A stretch of DNA of 64,000 nucleotides, taken from Candidatus Wallbacteria bacterium (GTDB lineage Bacteria; Muiribacteriota; UBA6191; JACPRK01). The first letter of the stretch is position 1; each line of letters begins with the position of its first letter. The stretch spans positions 124,001 through 188,000 of the forward strand of contig JACQZN010000028.1 in assembly GCA_016213845.1 (NCBI GenBank), read 5' to 3'. The notes beneath the pieces are model-generated. The model was not told the DNA's origin and did no database searches. It saw only the letters and a program-made list of their open reading frames with translations. A program made the position numbers and the translations under genes. This document shows, one piece after another, positions 35,801 through 41,279 of the stretch.

Positions 35801-38713
35801 CCGCTACTCGGCGCTCCCACGATTTCGATCGCGGGTCCCGCCGGCTTCAACAACCGATCGCCCGTCCAGATGACGCGCGTCAACTCCAGCACCTACGTCT
35901 TCCTGCTCCCGGTGGTCACGGGCAACGACGGCGAGTTCACCGTCACGCTCGCCGGTGCCATCAGCGCCGCCGGCCTCTCGGGAACGGCCGTCTCGAACAG
36001 CCGCTTCACGATCGACACCACCCCGCCCGTGCTGCTCGTCAGTGACCCGGCCGAAGGAAGGACGGTCGGCACCCAGATCACCGTCGGTGGCAGCGTCTCG
36101 GATCTCACCCCGTCCGTGGTGCGCGTCAGCAGCCCGAGTGGCGCGTTCGCAACGGCGACACTAGCGGTCGACGCCGGAGCCTTCACGGGTGTCGTCAACG
36201 TCAACCCGCAGGCCACGACGGTCGCCATCGAGCTCGCGCTCCAGGCCGTCGACCGCGCTGGAAACCGTTCCGCCGTCATCACCCGGCGCGTGCGTTTCGA
36301 CACGGACGGCGACGGGATGCCCGACGACTTCGAGTTCGCTGCCACGCTCGCCCGCACGGGTCAGGGCAGCGTTACGGGGCTCGACCCCAGCGCCGATGAC
36401 GACTCCGATGGCCTCTCCAACCTGCAGGAGTACGCGGCCGGCACCGATCCCGAGCAGTCCGACACCGACGACGACGGCGTCGCCGACGGCGCCGAGGTGC
36501 AGGCGGGCACGGACCCGGCACGGGCCTCGGACAACCGCCCCACCGTGCTCGTCTCCACGGCTGCCCCCCTGGTCGATCCAGGCATTGTCGCCTTCGACGC
36601 CAGCAGGAGCTTCGACCCGCGCGGACGGACCCTCACCTACGCTTGGAGCCAGCTCATCGGCGCGCCGCTGGCCTCCAGCATTCGCTTCCAGACCACGGCA
36701 GCCAAGGCCGTCGCGCTGGCCGACCTGAAGGCTGCCGGCGAGTACTTCTTCGCGGTGTCCGTCGGGAACGGGTCCACTTTCCGCGTGCCGCCCACCAGCA
36801 CCGTGGGCGTCACCATCCGCGACCTGCCGCCGCGTGCGCGCGCCGGCCTGAAGCGCTCGCTCTCGCTCACCGGCGATACGACCCGGACCGTGCTCGACGG
36901 CGGCCGGTCATTCGACCCCAACGGAGACACTGTGTCGTATTCGTGGCAGATGACGAAAAACCCGGGCTTCGGCGCCACGGTCGTCGGCGGCGCAGACACG
37001 GCCTCCCCCGTGATCGACTTCCGCCTGCCCGGGGCCTACGAGGCGACGTTGACCGTCCGCTCCCGCTCGGCCACGGCCCAAGGGACCGGCACGTTGTCCG
37101 CGAGCGAGGGCGTTCTCATCCTCGTCGGGAGCCCGACGGCCCGAGTTCCCATCGCCAGCGCTGGCATCGATCAAGAGGTGCTGGCCCTGGGCAGCTCGGT
37201 CGATGAGCTGGTGACGCTCTTCGGCCGCGACAGCGTCGACCCCGACCGGCCGACTACCGATCCCACACGCCCGACTCTCGAGTTCCAGTGGCGGCAGATT
37301 TCCGGTCCGGTCGTGGCCGTGGCCGACCGCATCGGAGACGCCCGCGGGCAGGCTGCCTCGGATGCCTACCGCAGCGTCGACCCGACCGTGCGGTTGCGCG
37401 CGGCCGGCGAATACGTGTTCGGGTTGACGGTCCGCAAGCGCTTCGGCGCGGGTGTGCTCGGGCTCGAGAGCGCCGAAGACACCGTGACCGTCAAGGTGCT
37501 CAGATTGCAGATCTCGGTGAACAAGCCCCCACGTTCCAACGCCGGGTTCGACCGGCTCATCGGAGGGTTCGACGTCAGCCAGCCACCGCGCGTGATCTTG
37601 AACGGCAGCGGTTCTTCCGATCCCGAACAGGCACCCGAGACTCTGCGGTTCCGCTGGAACCAGGAGCGGTTCGACCAGCAGGACCTGACGCCCGAGATCA
37701 TGCTCTCCGACCCGTCATCCGCCAGACCCGAGTTCGTGCCTCCGGCGCCCGGCAACTACCGGTTCCGGCTGGTCGTCACGGACAACGGCGGCATCGACAG
37801 CCTGCCGGCGTTCGTCAACGTGCAGGTCGTCTCCGCGGCCCGGCCTCTCCCACCCGTCATCGGCACGGTCCTGGCCGTCGACGCCGCGGAAGTTGCCTTC
37901 AACTTCGCGCGTCCGGCGCAGATCACCACCGGCACCACGCCTGTCATCTTTTTGCAGGCGCAAGCGACCGACCCCTCCGGCGCCACGCTCTCCTACCGCT
38001 GGGTGCAGGACCGCGAATCCTCGACCGCGGCGACCGTGACGCTCGACAATGACGAGACGGCCCGCGCCTCGTTCAAGCCGCTGGTGTCGGGCGTCTACGC
38101 CTTCAAGCTGCTGGTCTGGAACGGCGAGCTCTCTGCAGAATCCCGGGTCACGGTCCCCGTCGACGACCTGCGGCCCGGCAAGAACGCCGGTCTCACACCC
38201 GTCATCCAGCTCACCAACACGATCGTCAATGTCGCCGGCGCGTCCGGCGGTACCATTGTGCTGGACGCCGGCTCGACCTTCGACCGGGACTCTCGGATTG
38301 CTGGCCGCGTCGCGGGAGTCATCACCTACCTCTGGCGGCAGATTTCCGGACCTGTTCGGCTCACGTTCGACCGCTCCTCTTCCAGCATCAGCCTCCTGCT
38401 CGAGAGCGGTGCGGTCGGCACCTACGTCTTCGAAGTCGTACTCGACGACGGTCAGGACGCCGTGGTCCAGCAGGTCTCCTTCAAGACCACGGTCGATTCG
38501 ACCGGCGGGACTCCGCCCCCGGACAGCGGCGGCGGGACCACTCCTCCGGCGGCCCTGGAACTGGCGGTAGTCGAAGCCGGTGGCGGCGGCGGAGGTTGTG
38601 CAATGGCCACCGCCGGCGGATCACCTGCTGCGTTGCCCGACCTGCTCATGCTTCTCGCCGGGTTTGCCGGCGCCGCCACGGCCCGCCGGCGGCGCCGGGG
38701 CGAGACGGTGTGA
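20852..38713 (+). CDS. Giant exported Ig-like/TSP3/PKD repeat protein, 5953 residues
   Basis: A single uninterrupted 17.9-kb frame. The signal sequence is MRLLAISLCAFFAPVDALA, starting at residue 34; the ATG at 20852 has GGGAG ten bases upstream, and an internal ATG at 20951 is the alternative. In order: block A (about residues 55-700), Ig-like units (YSK...ATFSE...TVDT pattern), block A-prime (about 1455-2080, a diverged copy of A), a long Ig-like array to about 5055, one different Ig-like domain, TSP3 repeats (about 5149-5230), about six PKD-like domains (about 5231-5890) and a Gly/Cys plus hydrophobic plus Arg-rich tail. I count about 40 Ig-like units of roughly 103-112 residues. It is probably a surface adhesin or cell-envelope filament; no enzymatic domain was recognised. 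Confidence 0.9.
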   Translation: MPETTSLASGGVLDVQGLSQHGRKPASAASPFWMRLLAISLCAFFAPVDALAQEYRIPVRVTTTGDKSRRTGVRVRILNTTTASEVSAVSNLNVNCNAVTNPGEGTFRVSLPTTQISTGDTLKFFLSEISNGISATAHIFDTGVTMAAAPGPITETVKVLPDPSGEINTLTGTIVNASSTQVPGVAVQASVIHFQSTAVNLTGFPPSQSTTVHPDFCITQGFAELFPGTYIIPSDTSVDGLDIALGPIAAGDAIRLELVYPQTSSAVVADGRCTDGPYTTRTCIPQPELVPSSPAGEFGTDLTLSRAITSSDLNQAGNVVMSFLDPNTFVGLTYSTDRRFVGTDELTITATFFNQALVVGESTFLTEPLNSTPTLIIDRPGTSDDPGTVVQMSPVSDPRISPPIVPFIWTAKYTPAQGNRSTVLDGIATVTVNNATDYGNNQLNSATASLNTTFNLITTPPRATLSYSKGDASQNPPHLPITGDPFAITVVFDTRIDQTATPTITIARSSDSQVIVNGGTLIPLLDDITNNQGIYVFNFDPDLAGQVTGNYKVTLAGAPSLTGVANETAPTNDTFFLDNSIATGTITFSASPKIPAGSVTITATFDQAVDGPVIAIERPPYGSGSNDVSTVAMTKACGSSKCTVWTHTYTVLPDNGSTILDRTTPLNEPAVLTISQAVNVIGNSSNTITATMDIDTKTPDITLTYSAVSPFKGSPAVVTITATASEDMGTVPNILITGGTASALNDINPAQAMTQIDLKTFTFLYAFNSGDDGNFTVTLSNAFDVAGNALATTNNRTFAVDARPEIASLVYSKASQTYGQGSFVVTATFTEAITTSFPTIQIAGGGAGNANDVSSTAMTVSGPTRTIWTFSRTVTPTDDGAFDITLTAKDDSGQDLLIQPTNRTFLVDTSVPTAIINYNKTTQNYAFETLLLTATFSEPITPSDPSLTIAGGTIGNVNIVNAGMSEVAPFDRTAWTFQSTLAPGDIDGNRTISLSASDLAGNAVGTPGNRVFVVDSTPPAVNSVTYSKTSAAYRAETFQVTVTFSESITPGSPSISLSGGSGANTNDVGFTPMTLGSDRQTWSFSRTVIGGGVDDGTFNVGLTASDAAGNTLAGAIPNSQFQIDTVAPVVALLEYNKVSQAYSAETFQVTATFSEDITPVSPQIQLAGGGAGTNNDVAASSMIVPGADLRVWNFSRTVIGASVDDGSFGLTLTATDNAGNALASQATNNTFTVDTARPTVALSYSKSSSAVSSGVLIITATFNEDIAVGPSLSIDRPGSGGDLAATAMSATPDAKVWLFFHTVTVQDGTTFFDGAAIATVSGGQDAAGNLNLGASNNSFTIDTVAPTPTLTFNQTNPFVAGALTITATFSEVLSTTPTIRVAGPSGVNNQGPTLMTNRCGAFPCDTWSFSYPSGVQSGNDGSFTVTLSTAQDAAGNNSVQASNRVFGILTQPSPPRSIPIKVINPGIGLSSRRQAMRVRAFNTTIQALAGTATNVVLGATTSISVSGVSTGDSLSFYIDQIQSSNSVVSTFVFDTGHTYGVEDATATIALQILTDPSGEVDLTGFLRTDQGAFIAGKDIQLTLHHFEINSQPFTGNFEQELVFPTIRRTQSFAELFPGKYSASDVGPLLVGDAVKVTLREDASGPQTPLGNDNPACAFNASDCTRAPSLYPDPRAGSPANDRGYPSVDVALGRALVQGDFTPGVDVRLDWLDPSFWVGLTYSKDRTLVNSGPLQITATFYNSDYAVQASELIREPLATTPSLFIDRQGSGDTPCCYEMKMSGTDPSIWTTTYQVVPANRTTIQDGSALVRVTNAVDFGGNTYSQTTTNSQNTSFDTLTVPALATLTYSRGKTTLNPPQLPAFPMTITVTFDQQITQASRPKIFITSSNSIPSVNDVNGNDLIFVSAAPGQSIFSFNYTPTATSPVNGASLAGTYIVTPTQAFNLVGLENDRTPVQPLFDLDISRATPTLSYSKSGFPATTVAAGDMVVTAKFNEPVQGPVILIDRQPLGVSVNDVQQTPMTNACGTGLCDTWTFTYNVITQTGPNSNIRDGTAFVTVKNGVNEVGNTSVEPGVNRTFTIDTIRPLVARVEASPPRVAAGTNNLTYNVWFNEAMSTTALPVISVLRPGTAAATSVTLLPGTTLGQFSGTMSVQPAGAVPGLLDGPPANLVTVLSAQDLAGNSVVQSASSTGTAITTQIATSLTFSPSQTSYGANQVVSIFATFPADRNAFLTGITPTSATPALLIGRPASKAGLPITTTTLVPLVQQGATNVWQGDYTVLPSNTALPDGTIPLDGQTSVGLIVQDDVGNPAAISGTSTFEIDGTAPVVRVALSPASPITNGPLVITAEFFKTTGGARESVTQPTVSISADATRSATCPTTDDCNALTPTSMVQAAPFDGTVWTYTHAICVNGANDGCFQVHVNGGQDGSLNANIDPALSFDIRTLGPQVVLEYSQSPAAVGVGGLTITATFSADIAASSTPSIAIDSQLSSVPGNNTVALTSMTRVTPQTYTFTYPLGIRAGHDGPFLVSITGARDLADNPNQQPPANRAFTVKTAAPSVFLDYRQDGISGSSLTAVRDGTVLVTATFSEPVTPTAPDITITGAAPAPVTAMTGTPGTTVWTYSWSVPAGQNGTATVTVAGKNASGVTNGLPAFNSTMRVDTTSPTASIAYNPNNLNAATATITTGTVTVQATFDELLDTTPTFRLDLLPIPPGTPQITSGAVTRISSRVYGVPFNVASGATNGTYRVRVLAAQDFARNSGVEPATNSSVIVDTVQPQITQLVFSKDTTRPIGPGALTVTATFSEQLAVTPTFRILQTVPNSGRLLPGTVLNTGSRTVFAATFTIGGADEGDWRVSIIDGQDFATNRNIDADLSKSPVFTVDVTALAASIIYPPYPRSEITRYSVANPFPITVTFNKTVVNSPTLQIAGGTVATVNDASGTLSVTATPNRTVFVFNGYQLRTGDDGLFNLAVKNAQDRSLALVDPPLTNSTFRVDTVTPTATLSLSRSSPVSAVVQVVTATFSEPLVVTPTVQIAGANGSSVANDQPATPMTATGNAAVWTFAKTILATANGIDDDVFTVTVRGGTDAAGNEAPAPSSGNSFRVDTVAPNIAFGYSRGSPVTTGPLDITLTATEPLAATPRITISGGGASTANDRTGQLMSSTSDAKVFGFHHVIASGDDGAFAVSASGVVDFAGNTLGSTSGNSFTVDGEPSAALTYSRAGTVFSTGSLTLTATFDETLSVGPNIRIRSPVGTAANTVTQRAMTSLGDGRRYTFTYAGGLVAETAAGTTVTYIVDITGALDSVGNPAQPASNNVFVVDHLQPRVTSSALLRAGVQVPSNGYTHVSSGSISVVAIFGERIAGAPLLTVARVGGGSTLNTTGPVAMTFESETSNSSRWSHTYPLVSGGDGDFLATIASALDSAGNTSVTSTIAFSVDATRPRVTGMVYSKGRTAVSSGPLALTATFGEPIFTTPFIQLVARTGGSTANVFGPSSMQPVGSYPTANFTFDADILAETQAGVDYEFQITQALDRAENVVAATDIDERRIYVDTRPPTGSLVFDKNPAVFTTGARTLTATFTEPLGVTPVLQIVGGSVGSTANDITPSAMASSATTRSTWTFTIPGGIKAGDDGRFQVTFTGGADLAGNPLAITPTGTSVYDVDTVAPTVAAIDYSRPIAPFTNVNAGPLSLTITFSEPLTVTPTVTISGGTASTLNDKSGLMSRTAVASVWTFAYPGSGVVAGDDGTFTVGVAGGQDAAGNANSAPAVANRTFVIDTAAPTVLSIARSRPVAPLTKVSAGTLVYTATFSEPLAQAPSISVAGGGAGTANDLGSQTMLGTAPSTVWTFTQTLVTGDDGTFTISIANGRDLAANANAAVSSGNTFLVDTAGPTVTGVVYSRPISPFSLVNAGAFTLTATFSEPMGATPSMQITGGSGASVANDIASAPMAASTTSTLWTFTYPGSGIQPGDDGVFNVTFPAGGDTAGNPVALAPAAGGSFVVDTVQPAVVSIVKSRPVAPFSRVNAGPLTLTATFTKDLEVAPSIAIAGGAADPSNDRSATLMSRPTSDKKVWSYTYPTGIAANDDGLFAVSISGGRDSAGNSNLPPLGPDAFFTVDTRPPAIVQFARSTPVTPFSKVGAGPTTYVATFDEPIVTTPTISVTGGGASTANDLTSRPMLPTSTSTIWTFTQNFVTGDDGSFAVSIASGNDAGGNANQALASNNTFVVDATAPTVTSISYDKPVAPLTRVTTGTLNITVLFSEALSGGAPAPVMTLSRPGAAPDVRPMTATGNAAQWTLAYTVTRAAGGVGDGTVTVSIDAFDGANNRALPPGTGASFVVDTLSGSATLAYSARDSQNVPPGPLRITAAFTEPLAAPPQIALVGFPGANNVGPLRMTASGDPAVFTFDTTIVRDNPGIFSVLLLGAQDLAGNAITQFQNGQIKVDPNAPATTLRYSRGPNGVTSGPLTITAEFSKPIVTTPLLNITGPAGANNVVSQPMTRVDTSTFRFVKNIVTGNDGRFTVSVAGAQDTAGIDAGPPADTSLVVDTTPPSVSMGYSRNPPVFGAGTVRVTATFSEPIASGVRPSLSLFLTSGLLVAEPRQMTVSTTRTVFFFDLPFAAGEDGFYDISVQGGTDAAGNANRAPANNRFEIDTTPPGVVLDYNRPVSAVPSGLLAITATFTEPLTSAPTISISGPPGANNRFATPMTRAGSDLVYTYATNIVPGNSGAFTVAISDALDRAGNSNSAAVNSAVDIVAANVAVALEYSRNPAGVPAGPLTLTASFGGVLSALPTLSIAGPAGANNAGPASMSGPVPGSVFALTRTIVAGNDGAFNVSLGNVRDQVGNTTVSISGGRFTVDTVRPTVALSYDKNPTAVGRGPLTITALCSEQVANRPLLALSGPAGPNNRSALPMLGAVPGNLFTFVLDVQVGNDGLFTAAVSGASDVAGNENLPATNATFVIATVAPSAVLTYSSDPAGVGAGLLTLTATYDQPLLGAPTISIAGPAGFNNRSPVQMTRVNSSTYVFLLPVVTGNDGEFTVTLAGAISAAGLSGTAVSNSRFTIDTTPPVLLVSDPAEGRTVGTQITVGGSVSDLTPSVVRVSSPSGAFATATLAVDAGAFTGVVNVNPQATTVAIELALQAVDRAGNRSAVITRRVRFDTDGDGMPDDFEFAATLARTGQGSVTGLDPSADDDSDGLSNLQEYAAGTDPEQSDTDDDGVADGAEVQAGTDPARASDNRPTVLVSTAAPLVDPGIVAFDASRSFDPRGRTLTYAWSQLIGAPLASSIRFQTTAAKAVALADLKAAGEYFFAVSVGNGSTFRVPPTSTVGVTIRDLPPRARAGLKRSLSLTGDTTRTVLDGGRSFDPNGDTVSYSWQMTKNPGFGATVVGGADTASPVIDFRLPGAYEATLTVRSRSATAQGTGTLSASEGVLILVGSPTARVPIASAGIDQEVLALGSSVDELVTLFGRDSVDPDRPTTDPTRPTLEFQWRQISGPVVAVADRIGDARGQAASDAYRSVDPTVRLRAAGEYVFGLTVRKRFGAGVLGLESAEDTVTVKVLRLQISVNKPPRSNAGFDRLIGGFDVSQPPRVILNGSGSSDPEQAPETLRFRWNQERFDQQDLTPEIMLSDPSSARPEFVPPAPGNYRFRLVVTDNGGIDSLPAFVNVQVVSAARPLPPVIGTVLAVDAAEVAFNFARPAQITTGTTPVIFLQAQATDPSGATLSYRWVQDRESSTAATVTLDNDETARASFKPLVSGVYAFKLLVWNGELSAESRVTVPVDDLRPGKNAGLTPVIQLTNTIVNVAGASGGTIVLDAGSTFDRDSRIAGRVAGVITYLWRQISGPVRLTFDRSSSSISLLLESGAVGTYVFEVVLDDGQDAVVQQVSFKTTVDSTGGTPPPDSGGGTTPPAALELAVVEAGGGGGGCAMATAGGSPAALPDLLMLLAGFAGAATARRRRRGETV
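21017..22960 (+). repeat. Block A, first copy of the intragenic duplication
   Basis: Encodes a non-Ig head (RIPVRVTTTGDK, RRTGVRVRILNTT, QGFAELFPGTY, FLDPNTFVGLTYS) followed by three atypical Ig-like units containing ASQNPPHLP and the paired-Cys segment ACGSSKCTVWTHTY. The same order of landmarks returns at 25217-27090. The protein-level match is clear but diverged. Confidence 0.85.
25217..27090 (+). repeat. Block A-prime, second copy of the intragenic duplication
   Basis: Repeats the landmarks of block A in order: SIPIKVINPG, SRRQAMRVRAFNTT, QSFAELFPGKY, WLDPSFWVGLTYSKDR, TTLNPPQLP and ACGTGLCDTWTFTY. It is about 1.9 kb long like the first copy, and is followed by its own, longer Ig-like array. 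The gene therefore reads as two head-plus-array chapters of very unequal length. Confidence 0.85.
31855..33870 (+). repeat. Six near-identical Ig-like units within the giant gene
   Basis: Units begin near 31855, 32190, 32524, 32868, 33208 and 33540, spaced 332-344 bases. Each contains an insertion of the form RPVAPFTKVNAGPL (variants RPISPFSLVNAG, TPVTPFSKVGAG), absent from all other units. They are far more alike than the rest and point to recent tandem amplification. The following units, 33870-36020, are a second regular series at about 310 bases each. Confidence 0.85.
36299..36543 (+). other. TSP3-type calcium-binding repeats within the giant gene
   Basis: The encoded segment begins DTDGDGMPDDFEF and continues DPSADDDSDGLSNLQEYAAG and DTDDDGVADGAEVQAGTDP. 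The alternating Asp pattern is that of thrombospondin type 3 repeats, which bind calcium and stiffen the stalk. It separates the Ig-like array from the PKD-like domains. Confidence 0.9.
38580..38713 (+). other. C-terminal sorting signal of the giant protein
   Basis: The last 45 residues consist of a GGGGGGC motif, a hydrophobic helix (ALPDLLMLLAGFAGAAT) and a basic tail (ARRRRRGETV). This is the three-part plan of CTERM-type sorting signals recognised by intramembrane proteases. The Gly-Cys motif is closest in shape to the Cys-containing types (JDVT- or MYXO-like); the exact class is not certain. It implies processing and attachment at the cell envelope. Confidence 0.75.
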
Positions 38714-38768
38714 GCCGGCCAGCCGCGTCTGAAAGCGGCTCCTGACGGCAGGTCGCCGGAAGCAGACC

Positions 38769-39188
38769 TTACTTTCTCGGCTGCGCCCAATCGAGGGCGG
38801 CCTGGGCGGGATCGGGCTGGTCCATGCAGGGCGGCCGGGCGGGTACCACGGGCAGGCCGGAGCGCCGCGCGCTCTTTTCGGCCATCGCGATCTTGTGGCA
38901 CTCGGAGTAGTTGCGGCAGTTGGAACAGCAGTGCTTCGGCAGCCCGAGCTCGCCGCGGCGCCAGTTGATCTCGCAGCTCTGGAAGTGCTGGCAGCGCCAG
39001 CAGCAGTCCCACCCCATCGTGAGGTCGTGGCGCTCCTTGATGCTCTCGATGAGCAGGATCAGCTGGACCGTGTTCTCCTTGTTGGTCGGCTGCTCCATCA
39101 GCTCGTTGAAACGCACGATCTCCTCCTCGGTGCCATAGCAATTGGCTATGAACACTTCTTCGGCGTAGAACGGCGTGTACTTGGTCAT
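38769..39188 (-). CDS. Cysteine-rich hypothetical protein
   Basis: 139 residues, not recognised. The centre has eight Cys residues in two similar clusters, CCWRCQHFQSC and CCSNCRNYSEC, each CC-x2-C-x5/6-C, which suggests one or two zinc or iron-sulfur sites. The N-terminal half is acidic and helical; the C-terminus is Pro-rich and looks disordered. It lies between the giant gene and a glycosyltransferase gene, converging on the former. No signal peptide is seen, so it should be cytoplasmic. The ATG at 39188 lacks a clear ribosome site. Confidence 0.7.
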   Translation of the reverse strand: MTKYTPFYAEEVFIANCYGTEEEIVRFNELMEQPTNKENTVQLILLIESIKERHDLTMGWDCCWRCQHFQSCEINWRRGELGLPKHCCSNCRNYSECHKIAMAEKSARRSGLPVVPARPPCMDQPDPAQAALDWAQPRK

Positions 39189-39271
39189 GGTTCGGCGGGG
39201 GGGAAGATCATGAACTTACGAGCGCGAAGTGACGCCGTCAAGGCGGCCGCAATTCCTGTGCCGCCCGGGGC

Positions 39272-41068
39272 TCAGCGCTGGGCTTGCAGCCCGACCGAGA
39301 TTGCGCCTGCCACCTTGGAATCCTCGCTCGCCTCGGCGGAGGTCTTCAGCAGCTTCTCGCGCAAGACTTCTTTCACGAAGAGAGGCAGCGAGGCAATCCG
39401 GCTCAGACGGTGCGGCTCTCGGGCCACCCGGTAAAGCCACTCCAGCCCCAGGCTGCGGAAGATCGCCGGTGCCCGGATGGCGGCGCCGGCCAGCACGTCG
39501 AAGGTGCCCCCAACGCCCATCATCAGCTTCACGTCGATGCGCTGCAGGTTGGCGGCGATCCAGGATTCCTGCTTGGGCACGCCCATCGCCACGAGCAAGA
39601 TGTCCGGCTTGAGACGATTGATCTCTTCGAGGATGGCTGGCTCGTCGGCAGGGGTGAAGTAGCCATCGCGGGCGCCCAGCAGCCGCAGGCCCGGATGGCG
39701 CTGTCGCAGGGTCTGGGCGGCTGCCGGGAGAACTTCGGGCTTGGCGCCCAGCAGGTACATGCCCCATCCCTTTTGCTCGGCCGTCGCGGCGATGCGGTCC
39801 ACCAGCTCCACGCCAGGAATTCGCTCCAGAAGCGGGCTCTCGTAGAGCACGTCGGCGGCCCAGACGACGCCGGCCCCGTCCGGGACCCTCATGTCTGCGC
39901 GCAGCACGATGTCCCGGTACGCTTCGTCCTGGAGCGTCCTGAGGATCGCCAGGGCGTCGGGAGTGATGATGTAGTGGGGGCGGCTCTCGTCGATCATCCG
40001 CTCCACGCGCTTGAGCACGTCGTCGAACCCTTCGACCGTGAACGGCACTCCCAGGATTTCCAGCTTCTCGCCCCGGGCCAGCCGCTTGTGCTCCGTCCTG
40101 TCGGCAAGGAGCACGAAACTCACCAGCCGCCAGTAGACGACGGCGGAGAGCAGCGCCAGCCCGGCCGCCCAGAGCCCGTTGCCCGTGGCCATGTAGACCA
40201 GCGCGATCATATTGCCCATCAGGCAGAACAGCATCACCAGGTCCACCGTCCGCTCCAGGCTGAAGTTCCAGCGGAAGGCCCAGCGGGCGCCTCTGCGGCT
40301 GGCCAGGTTCGGTGCCAGGTAGCTGGTGATCATGACGTAGGTGAAGAAGAGCACCGGAGTTGCCAGGAGCAGCAGCGGCGTGACCAGCGAGATGAGCGCC
40401 ACGCGCTTGATGGCGCAGACGACCGGCAGTACCGCCAGCGTCATCGCCCAGAGCGAGGCCGCCACCGAATCGGTGCGCGCCGCCCGGCCCCGGTGGCCGC
40501 GAAGCCAGAGCGCCGTCGTCGCGCCGGCCAGCACCAGTCCCAGCACCAGCGCGTCAGGACTCGAGTTCTTCTGATGGAACATCAGGCCGCCCAGCAGCAT
40601 GTAGGAGAGCAGTGCCAGGACAGCTTGGAACAGCCCGGGAAGCGCTCGCGCGGCCCGGAGCAGCGTGACGAAGCCCACGAACCAGATGAGCGTGGCCACG
40701 GTCGACCACCCGGAGAAGAACCAGTACCCGCCTGACGGCCGCTGGATGAAATGGATCTCGACCCCCGCGCGGACCAGGCATAGATACGCGGCAAGCTCGG
40801 CCAGGAGCAGCCCCCGGGCGCCCAGGCCCTGTTGTCGGGCGATGCTGCCCCCGATCCCGAGGAGGGCCGCTGCGCCGACGATTCCCGCGGCCAGGGAGCT
40901 CGCGTGAGAGCTGAAGACCACCAGGAAGGCCAGGAAGAGACCGTAGGCAGCGAAGTCCTGCCAGCGATTCTCATCGATGCCCGCCCTGCTCAGGAATCGG
41001 GCTTGCAGGTCGAGCCAGGCGAAGCTGACCACCAGAACCAGCAGGAAAAGGACGAGAGGGTGGATCAC
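39272..41068 (-). CDS. Polytopic membrane protein fused to WecG/TagA/CpsF glycosyltransferase
   Basis: 598 residues. Residues 1 to about 320 contain around ten hydrophobic helices with no recognised family signature. Residues about 330-570 are a GT26 glycosyltransferase domain: ILGVPFTVEGFDDVLKRV opens it, MRVPDGAGVVWAADVL carries the family Asp-Gly motif, and ILLVAMGVPKQESWI and GVGGTFDVLAGAAIRAP are the usual conserved blocks. GT26 enzymes transfer a sugar (often N-acetylmannosaminuronic acid or N-acetylmannosamine) to an undecaprenyl-linked acceptor. Most are soluble or loosely membrane-bound, so the long membrane part is unusual. It is monocistronic here. Confidence 0.88.
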   Translation of the reverse strand: MIHPLVLFLLVLVVSFAWLDLQARFLSRAGIDENRWQDFAAYGLFLAFLVVFSSHASSLAAGIVGAAALLGIGGSIARQQGLGARGLLLAELAAYLCLVRAGVEIHFIQRPSGGYWFFSGWSTVATLIWFVGFVTLLRAARALPGLFQAVLALLSYMLLGGLMFHQKNSSPDALVLGLVLAGATTALWLRGHRGRAARTDSVAASLWAMTLAVLPVVCAIKRVALISLVTPLLLLATPVLFFTYVMITSYLAPNLASRRGARWAFRWNFSLERTVDLVMLFCLMGNMIALVYMATGNGLWAAGLALLSAVVYWRLVSFVLLADRTEHKRLARGEKLEILGVPFTVEGFDDVLKRVERMIDESRPHYIITPDALAILRTLQDEAYRDIVLRADMRVPDGAGVVWAADVLYESPLLERIPGVELVDRIAATAEQKGWGMYLLGAKPEVLPAAAQTLRQRHPGLRLLGARDGYFTPADEPAILEEINRLKPDILLVAMGVPKQESWIAANLQRIDVKLMMGVGGTFDVLAGAAIRAPAIFRSLGLEWLYRVAREPHRLSRIASLPLFVKEVLREKLLKTSAEASEDSKVAGAISVGLQAQR

Positions 41069-41196
41069 GCTCGGAGTTCCTTCCGCCGGCCCGGGACGGT
41101 CCCGCCGGCAGCCCGGACAATGTTCCGGGGAAATCGGACGATTATAGCATAGTTATCGGCCCCAGGCCACCGCCAGTCGATCCCGGGCCCAAGGGA

Positions 41197-41255
41197 GGAA
41201 AACCAGGGACACACGACTCATTTTTTCAAAATGAGTCGTGTGTCCCTGGTTTTCC
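41197..41255. repeat. Perfect 28-bp inverted repeat, REP-like
   Basis: The left arm, 41197-41224 (beginning GGAAAACCAGGGACAC), is matched base for base by the right arm, 41228-41255, around a TTC loop. It lies between the divergent glycosyltransferase and dehydrogenase genes and ends 24 bases before the dehydrogenase ATG. The arm sequence has the look of REP palindromes moved by TnpA_REP (Y1) transposases, but no such gene is in the window. In RNA it would form a very stable hairpin on either strand. Confidence 0.85.
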
Positions 41256-41279
41256 CCAATCGGCTATGCTGGCCCCGCT

